Shown: piece after piece, positions 17,358 to 28,099 of the stretch | Layout of the letters: every line of letters starts with the position of its first letter | Numbering within the stretch: position 1 is the stretch's first letter | Source of the DNA: Oceanimonas smirnovii ATCC BAA-899 | Lineage (GTDB): Bacteria > Pseudomonadota > Gammaproteobacteria > Enterobacterales > Aeromonadaceae | DNA length: 64,000 nucleotides | Direction: 5' to 3' | Assembly (NCBI RefSeq): GCF_000381965.1 | Contig: NZ_KB908461.1 | Location: 62,001-126,000, forward strand | Made by a program: the position numbers and the translations under genes | The notes under the pieces: model-generated | What the model was told of the DNA's origin: nothing | Seen by the model: the letters and a program-made list of their open reading frames with translations, nothing else | The model's database searches: none

Positions 17358-18467
17358 CTAAGGAAGGTGCTCTCTGGCAAGATATTCATGTGATTGCATT
17401 TCAGTCAGCCGGGATAAACAGCGCCGGAACTCAAAATTAAGCCGTCCTTCCCCATAAAGTTGCTCCATAGGCACCGCTGCCGACATGATCAGCGTCACGT
17501 GGCGCTCATAGAATTCATCTACCATGGCGATAAAGCGCCGGGCAGCATCGTCGCTGTCGAGCCCCATGGGCTGCACATTGGCCAGTAAAACCGTATGGTA
17601 GCAACGGGCCAGCTCGATATAGTCCAGCTGCGAGCGGGCAGTGCAGCACAGCTCATGAAAGTCAATGTAAAGTACACCATCACCTTCCGCAACGGCACTT
17701 AACTGCCGGTGATTCACTTCTATTTCAGTTTCCCAGCGTCCGGACTCATTGCTGAGCTGAGAAAAATACTGTTCAAGGTTAGCGCTGGCCTGGGCATCCA
17801 GTGGCGAATGATAAATCTCAGCCTGCTGCAGGGTCCGCAGCCGGTAGTCAGTGCCCGAATCCACGTTGACCACTTCGCAGTTAGCCTTGATAAGGTCAAT
17901 GGCCGGCAAAAACCGGGCCCGCTGCAGGCCATTGCGGTACAACTCATCGGGGGGAATATTGGAGGTGGCTACCAGTGTCACCCCATGGCCGAACAGATAT
18001 TCGAACAGGGTGCCGAGGATCATGGCATCGGTGATGTCGGACACAAAAAACTCGTCAAAACAGATCACCCTGGCATCCCGCGCCAGCCGCTCTGCCACCA
18101 CTTTAAGCGGATCTGCTTGCCCCTTCAGACTTTTCAGCTCATCGTGTACCCGCACCATAAAACGGTGAAAGTGCACCCTTAGCTTGCGCTCAAAAGGCAG
18201 ACAGTCGTAGAAAGTATCCATCAGATAGGTTTTGCCCCGGCCTACTCCCCCCCAGAAATAAAGTCCGCGCACTGCAGTAACCGGCGTCTCTGTCTTGCCG
18301 GTCAGCCGCTGCCACAAACTGGGCCTGGGGGTAACGGGCGGAGCTGCCGTCAGGTCATCATAAAGACGCTGCAGGTGACTAACGGCCTGCGCCTGGGCGG
18401 CATCTTTCACAAAATCGGGACGATTCAAATCTGACTGATATTTGCTGCTGGGAGTCATGACGGTCAC
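17358..18467 (-). CDS. zapE: Cell division AFG1-like ATPase ZapE
   Basis: ZapE is a peripheral AFG1-type P-loop ATPase that associates with the Z-ring and is needed at low oxygen and high temperature in E. coli. The 369-residue product has Walker A GGVGRGKT (73-80), Walker B VICFDEFFVSD, and sensor-like TSNIPPDELYRNGLQR. The GTG start aligns MTVMTPSSKY with E. coli MQSVTPTSQY; an ATG three codons in is the alternative. It is divergent from degQ. In E. coli zapG (yhcB) sits in this interval, but no such gene is present here. Confidence 0.95.
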   Translation of the reverse strand: MTVMTPSSKYQSDLNRPDFVKDAAQAQAVSHLQRLYDDLTAAPPVTPRPSLWQRLTGKTETPVTAVRGLYFWGGVGRGKTYLMDTFYDCLPFERKLRVHFHRFMVRVHDELKSLKGQADPLKVVAERLARDARVICFDEFFVSDITDAMILGTLFEYLFGHGVTLVATSNIPPDELYRNGLQRARFLPAIDLIKANCEVVNVDSGTDYRLRTLQQAEIYHSPLDAQASANLEQYFSQLSNESGRWETEIEVNHRQLSAVAEGDGVLYIDFHELCCTARSQLDYIELARCYHTVLLANVQPMGLDSDDAARRFIAMVDEFYERHVTLIMSAAVPMEQLYGEGRLNFEFRRCLSRLTEMQSHEYLAREHLP

Positions 18468-18592
18468 GGAGTAAATACAGGGGCTTCAGTGTATGGCTGA
18501 CCGCTGACGGCAGCAAGAATGAGCCGGCAGAGGCTTGATCTTCCACACAAAAAGCACAATTAATGAAGGTAACCGCATTTCGTTACCAGCGC

Positions 18593-18620
18593 GGAACTCC
18601 CCTTGCCGCCATGAGTCTGA
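18593..18620 (+). promoter_or_regulatory. Sigma-E-like promoter upstream of degQ
   Basis: GGAACTC (18593-18599), a 15-bp spacer and GTCTGA (18615-18620) resemble the E. coli sigma-E consensus (GGAACTT, 15-16 bp, GTCTAA/TCTGA). The predicted start lies about 40 bases before the degQ ATG. Confidence 0.6.
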
Positions 18621-18666
18621 CAGACAACTTCCGGCATTTATTGTGTTAACAGTTAGGAGCATATGC

Positions 18667-20025
18667 ATGAAAGGTCGACGTCTTCTGTTGTCCGCCCTGG
18701 CCCTGAGCCTGGGCCTGACCACCATTCCTGCGGCACAGGCCGCCCTGCCCTTTGGCGCAGGCAGTGAAATCAACAGTCTGGCCCCGGTGGTGGAGAAGGT
18801 CAGCCCGGGCGTGGTCAATATCTCGGTATCGGGAAACAAGGTCAGCCGTCAGGTCCTGCCCGAACCGTTCCGGTTCTTTTTTGGCCCAAACATGCCCGGT
18901 GAGCAGGTGCGGGAACGTCCCTTTCAGGCGCTGGGCTCAGGCGTGATTATTGATGCCAAAAAAGGTTATGTGATCACCAATAATCATGTCGTTGAAGATG
19001 CTGACAAGATTTTGATTACTCTGATCGACGGCCAGGAATATGAAGCTGAACTGATCGGTGCAGACAAGGAATCAGACATTGCCGTGCTCAAGGTGGACGC
19101 CAAAAACCTGGTAGAAATCAGCTTTGCTGACTCAGACCAGTTACGCGTAGGTGACTTTGCCATTGCTATCGGTAACCCCTTTGGCCTGGGCCAGACAGTG
19201 ACCACCGGCGTAATCAGCGCGCTGGGGCGTACGGGCCTGAATGTAGAAAACCTGGAAAACTTTATTCAGACCGACGCCGCCATCAACTCGGGTAACTCCG
19301 GTGGTGCTTTGCTGGATCTCAAAGGAAATCTGGTGGGCATCAATACCGCCATTCTCGGCCCCGGCGGCGGCAATATCGGCATCGGGTTTGCCATTCCGGC
19401 CAACATGGTGAAGAACCTGGCAGATCAGATACTTGAGTATGGTGAAGTACGCCGGGGTGTGCTTGGTGTAATGGGCGGCGAGCTCACGTCCGATCTGGCC
19501 CGCACCTTTGGCTATCGCAGTCAGCACGGTGCCTTTGTCAGTCAGGTACTGGAAGACTCTGCTGCCGATGAAGCCGGGCTGAAGGCCGGAGACATTATCA
19601 TCAGTCTGGACGGCAAGCCCATTCGCTCCTTTGGTGAACTGCGCGCCAAGGTAGCCACCATGGGGGCAGATCGCACCGTGGAACTGGGCCTGTTCCGTGA
19701 CGGCAAGGAAAAAACCGTTGAAGTCACGCTGGACAAAGCCAGTGAACAGAAAGTTGCTGCCAACACCCTGCATCAGGCGCTCGAAGGTGCCTCACTGGCC
19801 AACAGTGACCGTGGTGACAGCGTACGCGGCGTGCGCGTCACCGAGGTGGTTCCCCGCTCACCGGCGGCCATGTCCGGCCTGGAGGAAGGTGACGTCATTA
19901 TCGGCGTCAACCGCCAGCGGGTAAAAGAGCTGGGCGAGCTGCGCAAGATTATTGAGGGTAAGCCCGAAGTGCTGGCGCTGAATATTCAGCGTGGTAATTC
20001 ATCCATCTATCTGGTACTAAGATAA
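18667..20025 (+). CDS. degQ: Periplasmic serine endoprotease DegQ (HtrA family)
   Basis: DegQ is a periplasmic HtrA protease/chaperone that degrades misfolded envelope proteins. The start MKGRRLLLSALALSLG has TAGGAG upstream and gives 452 residues. A signal peptide is cleaved after AQA (about 25). The trypsin-like domain carries the catalytic triad His107 (TNNHVV), Asp137 (ESDIAV) and Ser211 (GNSGGAL), followed by two PDZ domains (about 278-370 and 375-452). A DegP-length Q-linker is absent, so DegQ is the better name. degS follows 94 bases later. Confidence 0.95.
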   Translation: MKGRRLLLSALALSLGLTTIPAAQAALPFGAGSEINSLAPVVEKVSPGVVNISVSGNKVSRQVLPEPFRFFFGPNMPGEQVRERPFQALGSGVIIDAKKGYVITNNHVVEDADKILITLIDGQEYEAELIGADKESDIAVLKVDAKNLVEISFADSDQLRVGDFAIAIGNPFGLGQTVTTGVISALGRTGLNVENLENFIQTDAAINSGNSGGALLDLKGNLVGINTAILGPGGGNIGIGFAIPANMVKNLADQILEYGEVRRGVLGVMGGELTSDLARTFGYRSQHGAFVSQVLEDSAADEAGLKAGDIIISLDGKPIRSFGELRAKVATMGADRTVELGLFRDGKEKTVEVTLDKASEQKVAANTLHQALEGASLANSDRGDSVRGVRVTEVVPRSPAAMSGLEEGDVIIGVNRQRVKELGELRKIIEGKPEVLALNIQRGNSSIYLVLR

Positions 20026-20119
20026 CTTACTGAAATGAAAGGGAGTCTGTCTCTGGGCGGCTCCCTTCATGACGGCTTTATGTTATGCTTTACGGATTCA
20101 GCAGCCACCGGCTTATTTC

Positions 20120-21217
20120 ATGCGGCCAGCCACTTTTATCAGATATTGCCTGCAAGGTACGCTTTATGGCGTGCTGATGGCAGTGTTGCTGTTGCTATTA
20201 TTTCCTCAACTGCGTACTCAATCTCTCGAACACTGGTGGCGTAATCCGCAAACCGGTGTTACCAGCTTTGCCCATGCGGCCTCCCGTGCCGGCCCCGCTG
20301 TGGTCAATATCTATACTCGCAGCTTTCAGCACAGCAGCGCCAACCCCACCCTGAATGCAACCGGCCTGGGCTCGGGGGTCATTATGTCAGCCCGTGGCTT
20401 TGTTCTGACCAATTATCATGTAATTGCCGATGCCGATCAGGTCATAGTGGCTCTGCAGGACGGACGTATTATTGCTGCCAGAGTCATTGGCTTTGATGTT
20501 CCCACGGATCTGGCCGTACTGAAAATCGACGGTGACCGCTTGCCGGAAATTCCACAAAGTGACGATATCAACCCACAGGTGGGCGATATTGTGCTGGCCA
20601 TCGGCAACCCCTACAACGTGGGCCAGACCATTACTCAGGGCATTATCAGCGCCACCGGCCGCACCGGCCTGTCGAGCATGGGTCCGGACAGTAACGGCCG
20701 CCAGGATCTGCTGCAGACCGATGCCGCCATTAATGCGGGCAACTCGGGCGGTGCCCTGGTGAATGTTTACGGTGAGCTGGTAGGCATTAACACGGCGTCA
20801 TTTCAGAGCGTGGCCCATCAGGAAAGCTATGGTATCAGCTTTGCCATTCCCTATGCTCTGGCAGCCCGTATCATGCAGGAATTAATCACCAATGGCCGGG
20901 TGATCAGGGGCTACCTGGGTATTGGCGGTGCCGACATTCCGCCGGTAATGGCTCGCCTGCTCAATATGGAAGAGCGGGCTGGTATTTATGTAGACAGCGT
21001 CAGCCCGGATGCGCCGGCAGACAAGGCCGGTATTGTCAGCGGTGATGTGATTCTGGCGCTTGATGGTAAGGAAATCGTCAATACCCGCCAGGCCATGGAC
21101 ACGATAGCAGAAACCCGGCCGGGCACGGAAATTCGCGTCACCCTGTTACGAGAAGGCAAAATGCTGACAGTACCGGTGAAAATTGAAGAAGACAGACGCT
21201 TTCAGCGACTGCGCTGA
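20120..21217 (+). CDS. degS: Membrane-anchored serine protease DegS
   Basis: DegS senses unfolded outer-membrane proteins and makes the first cut in RseA, releasing sigma-E. The start at MRPATFIRYC gives 365 residues (355 in E. coli), although its ribosome-binding site is weak and a start at 20069 cannot be excluded. One N-terminal membrane anchor (about 12-29) is followed by a protease domain with His100 (TNYH), Asp130 (PTDLAV) and Ser209 (GNSGGAL), and a single PDZ domain (about 270-360). The gap after degQ contains AAGGGAG...CTCCCTT, a hairpin without a T-run. Confidence 0.93.
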   Translation: MRPATFIRYCLQGTLYGVLMAVLLLLLFPQLRTQSLEHWWRNPQTGVTSFAHAASRAGPAVVNIYTRSFQHSSANPTLNATGLGSGVIMSARGFVLTNYHVIADADQVIVALQDGRIIAARVIGFDVPTDLAVLKIDGDRLPEIPQSDDINPQVGDIVLAIGNPYNVGQTITQGIISATGRTGLSSMGPDSNGRQDLLQTDAAINAGNSGGALVNVYGELVGINTASFQSVAHQESYGISFAIPYALAARIMQELITNGRVIRGYLGIGGADIPPVMARLLNMEERAGIYVDSVSPDAPADKAGIVSGDVILALDGKEIVNTRQAMDTIAETRPGTEIRVTLLREGKMLTVPVKIEEDRRFQRLR

Positions 21218-21218
21218 A

Positions 21219-21346
21219 CAGAAAGTTAGAAGCTAGAAGAAAGTGAGCTGCCAACGAAAAAGGGAAGACAACTGCATGTCTTCCCTTTTCATTGTCACTT
21301 CAGTCCACTCGAACGACTTCTCGCTTCCAGCTTATGGCTTCCAGCT

Positions 21347-21349
<3 letters not shown>
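21219..21349. repeat. GAAGC-type imperfect repeats flanking a terminator (copy 1)
   Basis: Between convergent degS and murA, a left arm with AGTTAGAAGCTAGAAG and a right arm whose complement reads AAGCTGGAAGC twice surround the terminator hairpin. The right arm runs into the murA stop codon. A second copy with the same layout is at 34068-34168. Confidence 0.6.
21257..21290. terminator. Bidirectional terminator between degS and murA
   Basis: AAAAGGGAAGACA and TGTCTTCCCTTTT form a 13-bp stem with a 6-base loop. T-runs on both strands allow it to end both convergent transcripts. Confidence 0.9.
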
Positions 21350-22861
<1,512 letters not shown>

Positions 22862-22878
<17 letters not shown>

Positions 22879-23149
22879 GTGGACTCCGTGAATCGTTATC
22901 GGGCAGGTCAAACAGACTGCCTACCCCGTATAAATCGGCCAGAGGATAAAACTCCTTCGGCGGTGAGAGCAACGCAAGACGCTTATTTTGAGCGGCGAGC
23001 TGCTGGCTCCATTGCACCAGCAACGCCAGCCCGGTGGAATCAATGCGTTCTACTGCACTCAAATCTGCCTGACTATCGGCAAACAGGGTATCACGCTCTG
23101 CCCACCAGGCCGGTACCTGTTCGCGGGTCAGCGGGCGGCTCAGTTTCAT
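22862..23149 (-). CDS. mlaB: Phospholipid transport STAS-domain protein MlaB
   Basis: MlaB is the cytoplasmic STAS-domain subunit that stabilises the MlaF ATPase in the MlaFEDB complex. The 95-residue product has the STAS helix start IDSTGLALLVQW, with the conserved D-S-T-G at 37-40 placed where it contacts MlaF. It overlaps mlaC by 4 bases and ibaG by 17. Confidence 0.92.
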
Positions 23150-23778
23150 TGTCCGGTTTCCAGCGGCGTCACCGGCTTCCGGGTCAGCTCTCGCAGCTGC
23201 TCACTCACGGCCTCAATACCCTTCTGACGAATAAGACCACTGAGTTCAGATTGTTTGGCCGACAGCAGGCTGATACCTTCAGCAATCATATCAAATACTT
23301 TCCATTCGCCGGTGCGCTTGTTCTTGCGCAGCTTGAACTCCAGCTTGATTTCAGGCTTGTTCGGCTCCTGTACGGTGACAGGTACTGTAGCCAGGGTTTC
23401 TTCGGCAGAGGTACTGCCGGTGCCAATATTGACGGTCTGCTCTTTGTAAGCAGCCAGCGCATCGGCGTAAGTCACCACCAGATAATCACTGAAGGCTTTG
23501 ACGAACTCTTCGCGCTGTTCGGAAGTCGTGTTCTTGAGCTGGCCACCGATAACGCGAAAGGCGGAGTAACGCACATCGACTGCCGGCAACATATCTTCCC
23601 GCACTATGGTCCGCAGGTGCTCAGGATCAGCAGCAATTTTGCTCTGCTCCTGTTTCAGCCGATCAAAGGTGCGCTGTGCCACTTGATCCACCAGCTGATA
23701 GGGATCCGTATTTGCCATGGCAGGCATGGTGAACAAGCTGGTGATGACCAGCAAACAGGACATCAGTACTTTTTTCAT
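23146..23778 (-). CDS. mlaC: Phospholipid-binding periplasmic protein MlaC
   Basis: MlaC shuttles phospholipid through the periplasm between the outer-membrane MlaA-porin complex and MlaFEDB. The 210-residue product has a signal peptide ending at PAMA (about 22), then DPYQLVDQVAQRTFDRL and the YRVIGGQ-like region FRVIGGQLKN characteristic of the family. It follows mlaD by 25 bases. mlaA is not in the window. Confidence 0.95.
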   Translation of the reverse strand: MKKVLMSCLLVITSLFTMPAMANTDPYQLVDQVAQRTFDRLKQEQSKIAADPEHLRTIVREDMLPAVDVRYSAFRVIGGQLKNTTSEQREEFVKAFSDYLVVTYADALAAYKEQTVNIGTGSTSAEETLATVPVTVQEPNKPEIKLEFKLRKNKRTGEWKVFDMIAEGISLLSAKQSELSGLIRQKGIEAVSEQLRELTRKPVTPLETGQ

Positions 23779-23803
23779 GATTCCTCCTCAGTGAACTACC
23801 GGT

Positions 23804-24277
23804 TCAGTCTTTACCGATGGAATAGATAAACTTGCCGATTAACTCTTCCAGTACCAGAGCAGACTGAGTATCAGTAATGGTATCGCCATTTTCCAGCATG
23901 CCGATACCCATGTCTTCATCAGCAAAGCCGGGCGTAATGCCCAGATACTGCTCTCCCAGCAGACCTGAAGTCAGAATCGATGCGGTGCTGCTTTCGGAAA
24001 ATTCACCGGCATCCTTATTAATCGCCAGCGTTACCACCGGTACCTGACTCTCTGCATCCAGGCGAATACCGGCCACCCGGCCTACCACCACACCACCCAC
24101 CTTGATGGGTGAGCGCACTTTCAGGCCGCCTATGTTGTCAAAACGGGCATAGAGGGTATAGGTTTCGCTCTGGCCGTTAACACTGACGCCCGCCACCTTG
24201 AAGGCCAGCAGCAGCAAGGCACCGATGCCGGCCAGCATAAAGCAGCCGACGCTGAATTCCAGTTTGCTGTATTTCAT
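23804..24277 (-). CDS. mlaD: Outer-membrane asymmetry MCE protein MlaD
   Basis: MlaD forms the hexameric MCE ring that links the inner-membrane transporter with MlaC. The 157-residue product has one N-terminal membrane anchor (about 7-28) and a single MCE domain starting YTLYARFDNIGGLKVRSPI with VGGVVVGRV. A C-terminal hydrophobic helix (ALVLEELIGKFIYSI) should form the central pore. It follows mlaE by 7 bases. Confidence 0.96.
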   Translation of the reverse strand: MKYSKLEFSVGCFMLAGIGALLLLAFKVAGVSVNGQSETYTLYARFDNIGGLKVRSPIKVGGVVVGRVAGIRLDAESQVPVVTLAINKDAGEFSESSTASILTSGLLGEQYLGITPGFADEDMGIGMLENGDTITDTQSALVLEELIGKFIYSIGKD

Positions 24278-24284
24278 TATTAAG

Positions 24285-25064
24285 TTACCCGAACATAATG
24301 GCGGTCAGCACAAAATCGAGCCCCAGTACCGCCAGAGAAGAATGAACCACAGTGCGGGTGGTTGCCTGACTGATCCCTGCTGCCGTCGGCCTGGCATCAT
24401 GGCCGTTAAACAACGCAATCCAGGTCACCACCAGTGCAAACACCAGACTTTTAATAAAGCCCTGCATAATATCGTCCTGCCAGTCGACGGCTGCCTGCAT
24501 GGTGGACCAGAAGCCGCCGGCATCAACGCCCAGCCAGTCAACCCCAACCAGTTTGGCCCCCCAGATACCCACGATATTAAACATAAATGCCAACAAGGGC
24601 ATGCTGATGACCCCCGCCCAGAAACGGGGGGCCACTACCCGGCGCAGCGGATCCACTCCCATCATTTCCAGGCTGGACAGCTGCTCGGTGGCTTTCATCA
24701 GGCCCAGCTCGGCAGTCAGTGCCGAGCCGGCACGACCGGCAAACAGCAACGCCGTCACCACCGGTCCCAGCTCCCGCAGCAGCGATAGTGACACCAGCTG
24801 CCCCAGGCTGCCCTCGGCACCAAAGTCCACCAGCACGTTATACCCCTGCAGCGCCAGCACCATGCCGATGAACAGTCCTGATACCAGAATAATCAGCACC
24901 GACTGAACACCGACCACATGTAATTGCTGTATCAGAAGTGGAAAATGTTTTCTGGGCTCTGGCTTGCCCACCAACGCATGCGTCAGCATAAAGCCACTGC
25001 GCCCTAACGCCGTCAGCGCCGATACGCCATTGCGGCCCAGACGACCAATCGTATCAGTCAGCAT
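24285..25064 (-). CDS. mlaE: Phospholipid ABC transporter permease MlaE
   Basis: MlaE is the integral membrane permease of MlaFEDB. The start at [10 protein letters not shown] (about 259 residues) is chosen; an ATG two codons earlier is possible. Five or so hydrophobic segments are seen, with the family stretches [35 protein letters not shown], and [18 protein letters not shown] near the ATPase coupling helix. It overlaps the end of mlaF by 11 bases. Confidence 0.95.
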   Translation of the reverse strand: MLTDTIGRLGRNGVSALTALGRSGFMLTHALVGKPEPRKHFPLLIQQLHVVGVQSVLIILVSGLFIGMVLALQGYNVLVDFGAEGSLGQLVSLSLLRELGPVVTALLFAGRAGSALTAELGLMKATEQLSSLEMMGVDPLRRVVAPRFWAGVISMPLLAFMFNIVGIWGAKLVGVDWLGVDAGGFWSTMQAAVDWQDDIMQGFIKSLVFALVVTWIALFNGHDARPTAAGISQATTRTVVHSSLAVLGLDFVLTAIMFG

Positions 25065-25854
25065 AAGCAAGTGACTCCCTGTAATCCGGTGCCGGATAAT
25101 GAAAGGGTACCGGGCCGTCAGCTTCGCCTTGCAAAAACTGGATCACCTGCGGATCCTGATGCGCTTTCAGCTCTGCCGGCGTTCCCGCTGCGATTACCTT
25201 TTTATTGGCAATAATGTAGGCGTAATCGGCAATGCTCATCACTTCACCCACATCATGAGTTACCACCACAGAGGTCAGCTGCTGGGCACGGTTCAGTGAA
25301 GCTATCAGCCGAACCAGTACGCCCATACTGATGGGATCCTGGCCGGCAAAAGGCTCATCGTACATAATCAACTCGGGATCCAGCGCTATACTCCGGGCCA
25401 GCGCCGCGCGCCGGGCCATGCCTCCCGACAGCTCCGCCGGAAATAACGCGGCCGCACCACGTAAGCCGACCGCTTCCAGCTTCATCATGACTAACGTATG
25501 AATAATGGCTTCCGGCAGACCGCTATGCTCACGCAGCGGAAAAGCCACATTGTCAAATACTGACATACCGGTAAACAACGCTCCGCTCTGAAACAACATG
25601 CCCATACGGCGACGTACGTCGTACAACTGCTTGCGGCCCAGAGCAGGAATGGATGCACCATCAAAGAGTATTTTGCCGCTGTCGGGCTTGATCTGGCCGC
25701 CAATCAGGCGCAGCAGTGTGGTCTTGCCAATGCCGCTGGGGCCCATAATGGCGGTGATCTTTCCACGCGGAATGTCCATGCTGATGCCCTCGTAAAGAGG
25801 TCGTTCACCACGGCTGAAGCAAAGATCCCTTATTTCAACAAGGCTTTGACTCAC
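25054..25854 (-). CDS. mlaF: Phospholipid ABC transporter ATP-binding protein MlaF
   Basis: MlaF is the ATPase of the Mla phospholipid transporter. A GTG start at 25854 (preceded by GGGGA) gives 266 residues, close to the 269 of E. coli; a longer ATG frame to 25908 has no homologous residues. Motifs are Walker [10 protein letters not shown], the Q-loop in MLFQSGALF, signature [13 protein letters not shown], Walker [14 protein letters not shown] and the H-loop VVTHDV. The C-terminal [13 protein letters not shown] tail, which reaches the partner MlaF in E. coli, is present. Confidence 0.96.
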   Translation of the reverse strand: MSQSLVEIRDLCFSRGERPLYEGISMDIPRGKITAIMGPSGIGKTTLLRLIGGQIKPDSGKILFDGASIPALGRKQLYDVRRRMGMLFQSGALFTGMSVFDNVAFPLREHSGLPEAIIHTLVMMKLEAVGLRGAAALFPAELSGGMARRAALARSIALDPELIMYDEPFAGQDPISMGVLVRLIASLNRAQQLTSVVVTHDVGEVMSIADYAYIIANKKVIAAGTPAELKAHQDPQVIQFLQGEADGPVPFHYPAPDYRESLAYAD

Positions 25855-25996
25855 GCTATGTCCCCGCAAAAAAGAAGTGATTGTATGAGTTCGGCTGACT
25901 ATCAGCAACTACAGCACACCGATTTGCGCCACCCTCTGACCAGAGCAGCCCTCGGGCAAATGCACCAAGCCGGTCGCTTCTCGGCCCCGGCTTTTC

Positions 25997-26002
25997 TATA
26001 AT
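25997..26002 (+). promoter_or_regulatory. Predicted kdsD operon -10 box
   Basis: A perfect TATAAT lies about 27 bases before the kdsD ATG, with a weak -35 (TCGCTT) at 17 bp. GCGGAG provides the ribosome-binding site. The 174-bp gap between the divergent mlaF and kdsD genes holds nothing else I can name. Confidence 0.55.
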
Positions 26003-26028
26003 GTCGCGGCCTTAATGCGGAGAACCTC

Positions 26029-27003
26029 ATGTCAGCTGAATTTGATTATCGCACCACTGCCCAACGTGTTCTGGATATTGAAAAGGCAGCCCTGGAGGGC
26101 CTTTCTCAATATCTGGATGAATCTTTTAACAAGGCCTGCCGGCTGATGTTTGAATGTCCCGGCAAGGTCATTGTCACCGGCATGGGAAAATCAGGCCATA
26201 TTGCCAATAAAATCGCTGCTACCCTGGCCAGTACCGGCACTCCTGCTTTTTATGTTCACCCGGGAGAAGCCAGCCATGGTGATCTGGGTATGATAGACAG
26301 CAAGGATGTGGTGCTGGCGCTGTCCAACTCCGGCGAAAGCGAGGAAATTATCGCACTGTTGCCGGTGCTGCGCCGGCGTGGTCTTAAACTCATCTGCATG
26401 ACCGGCAAGCCTGAATCCACCATGGCCCGGGAGGCAGATGTACATTTGTGCACTCGCGTCGAGCAGGAAGCCTGCCCGCTCGGGCTGGCTCCCACCGCCA
26501 GTACCACGGCGGCCCTGGCCATGGGCGATGCATTGGCGGTCGCGCTGCTTGAAGCCCGTGGCTTTACTGCCGACGACTTTGCCCTCAGCCATCCCGGCGG
26601 AGCCCTGGGTAAGCGGCTGCTGCTGCGGGTGGCCGACATCATGCACAAGGAAGACAAGGTACCCAGTGTGGGCCTGAATACCCTGGTGATAGAAGCACTG
26701 CTGGAAATTGGCCGCACTGGTATGGGCTTTACTGCCGTCGTCGATGATCAGGGCCGGCTGGCTGGCATCTATACTGATGGTGATCTGCGCCGGACCCTTG
26801 ATCAGAAAGTGGATGTACACAACACCCGCATCGAGCAGGTGATGACCAAAGGCTGCACGACGGTTCCTCCGGGCATGCTGGCAGCAGAAGCCGTTAATCT
26901 GATGGAAGAGAAAAAAATCAGCGGTCTGCTGGTATTGGATGAACAGCAGCGTCCTATCGGTGCCTTTAATATGCACGACTTGTTACGCGCAGGAGTGATC
27001 TGA
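26029..27003 (+). CDS. kdsD: Arabinose-5-phosphate isomerase KdsD
   Basis: KdsD converts ribulose-5-phosphate to arabinose-5-phosphate for Kdo synthesis. The 324-residue product has an N-terminal SIS domain (about 35-175; VTGMGKSGHIANKIAAT, HPGEASHGDLGM, SNSGESEE) and two CBS domains (about 210-324). KdsD-type ALSHPGGALGKRLL links the parts. The stop overlaps the kdsC start by one base. It begins the kds-lpt-rpoN run conserved in gammaproteobacteria. Confidence 0.97.
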   Translation: MSAEFDYRTTAQRVLDIEKAALEGLSQYLDESFNKACRLMFECPGKVIVTGMGKSGHIANKIAATLASTGTPAFYVHPGEASHGDLGMIDSKDVVLALSNSGESEEIIALLPVLRRRGLKLICMTGKPESTMAREADVHLCTRVEQEACPLGLAPTASTTAALAMGDALAVALLEARGFTADDFALSHPGGALGKRLLLRVADIMHKEDKVPSVGLNTLVIEALLEIGRTGMGFTAVVDDQGRLAGIYTDGDLRRTLDQKVDVHNTRIEQVMTKGCTTVPPGMLAAEAVNLMEEKKISGLLVLDEQQRPIGAFNMHDLLRAGVI

Positions 27004-27554
27004 TGACAGTGCAGACCCTTTATGGTGATATCAGCCAGGAGATCTGGCAGCAACTTAAACAAATTCGCCTGCTGATCTGTGATGTGGACGGCGTGCTGTC
27101 TGACGGCATGATTTATCTGGGCAATAACGGTGAGGAATACAAGAGTTTTTCCACCCGTGACGGCTTTGGTATCAAGGCACTGCTCAACGCCGGCATCGAG
27201 GTGGCGGTGATCACCGGACGCAACTCACGCATCGTCACGGATCGCATGAACGCATTGGGTGTGCGCCATATCTATCAGGGTCAGAGTGATAAACTGCGCA
27301 GCTATGGTGAGCTGCTTGATCACCTGCAGCTGACAGCACAACAGGTGGCCTATATCGGCGATGACGTGGTGGATCTGCCGGTGATGCAGGACTGCGGGCT
27401 GGGGGTGGCAGTGGCCGATGCGCATCCGCTGGTGCTGCAGCGCGCTGGTTACATTACCCGTACCACCGGCGGACACGGTGCCGTCCGTGAATTGTGCGAT
27501 CTGTTGCTGGATGCCCAAGGCATACTGGCACAGGCTGAGGGCATGAGCGTATGA
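27003..27554 (+). CDS. kdsC: 3-deoxy-manno-octulosonate-8-phosphatase KdsC
   Basis: KdsC removes phosphate from Kdo-8-phosphate. It is a C0-type HAD phosphatase: motif I CDVDGVLSDG, motif II ITGRNS, a Lys in SDKLRSY, and motif IV YIGDDVVDLPVM. The 183-residue length is typical. It starts on the last base of kdsD and overlaps lptC by 4 bases. Confidence 0.97.
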   Translation: MTVQTLYGDISQEIWQQLKQIRLLICDVDGVLSDGMIYLGNNGEEYKSFSTRDGFGIKALLNAGIEVAVITGRNSRIVTDRMNALGVRHIYQGQSDKLRSYGELLDHLQLTAQQVAYIGDDVVDLPVMQDCGLGVAVADAHPLVLQRAGYITRTTGGHGAVRELCDLLLDAQGILAQAEGMSV

Positions 27555-28099
27555 ACCGTCAGACCTGGATATTTGCCGGTCTGTTTGTGGCTGCGCTGAT
27601 CACCTGGCAATGGTTTCGCAACGATCAGACCATCATGGTAAACGAACAGGATTTTCAGCCCGATTTTGTGGCAACGAACCTCAGCAGCATACAGTACAAC
27701 CGACAGGGGCTGCCCTATCGCGGCATGGAAGCGGAGCAGGCAGAGTACTACGAGTCCCTCTCCATGACCCTGATGAAAAAACCTGTTATCTTGCTTTATT
27801 CTCCTGACGGCCAGCCGCAATGGCGTCTCAGCGGTGATAACGGCACCATCAACACCGGCGATAATGCGGTGCTGACCAGTAATGTAGTGGGCAAAGGGCT
27901 GCAACCGGATGCGCTGGTGGAAACCCTGACCACCGAATATCTGGAGATGGATTTTATTAACAACAGGCTGCGTTCCGATCAGACAGTAAGACTGGAAAGC
28001 TCGCAGTATCAGGCGCAAGGCACAGGCCTGCTGGGCAAGCTTGATCAACAAACGGTGGAACTACTGAATGAAACCCGGGCAACTTACTTTAATCCTTAG
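27551..28099 (+). CDS. lptC: LPS export ABC transporter periplasmic protein LptC
   Basis: LptC is a bitopic inner-membrane protein that receives lipopolysaccharide from LptB2FG and passes it to LptA. The 182-residue product has one N-terminal anchor (about 7-21) and a periplasmic beta-jellyroll with DFVATNLSSIQYNRQGLP and DGQPQWRLSGDNGTIN. It overlaps kdsC by 4 bases and lptA by 32. Confidence 0.93.
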   Translation: MNRQTWIFAGLFVAALITWQWFRNDQTIMVNEQDFQPDFVATNLSSIQYNRQGLPYRGMEAEQAEYYESLSMTLMKKPVILLYSPDGQPQWRLSGDNGTINTGDNAVLTSNVVGKGLQPDALVETLTTEYLEMDFINNRLRSDQTVRLESSQYQAQGTGLLGKLDQQTVELLNETRATYFNP

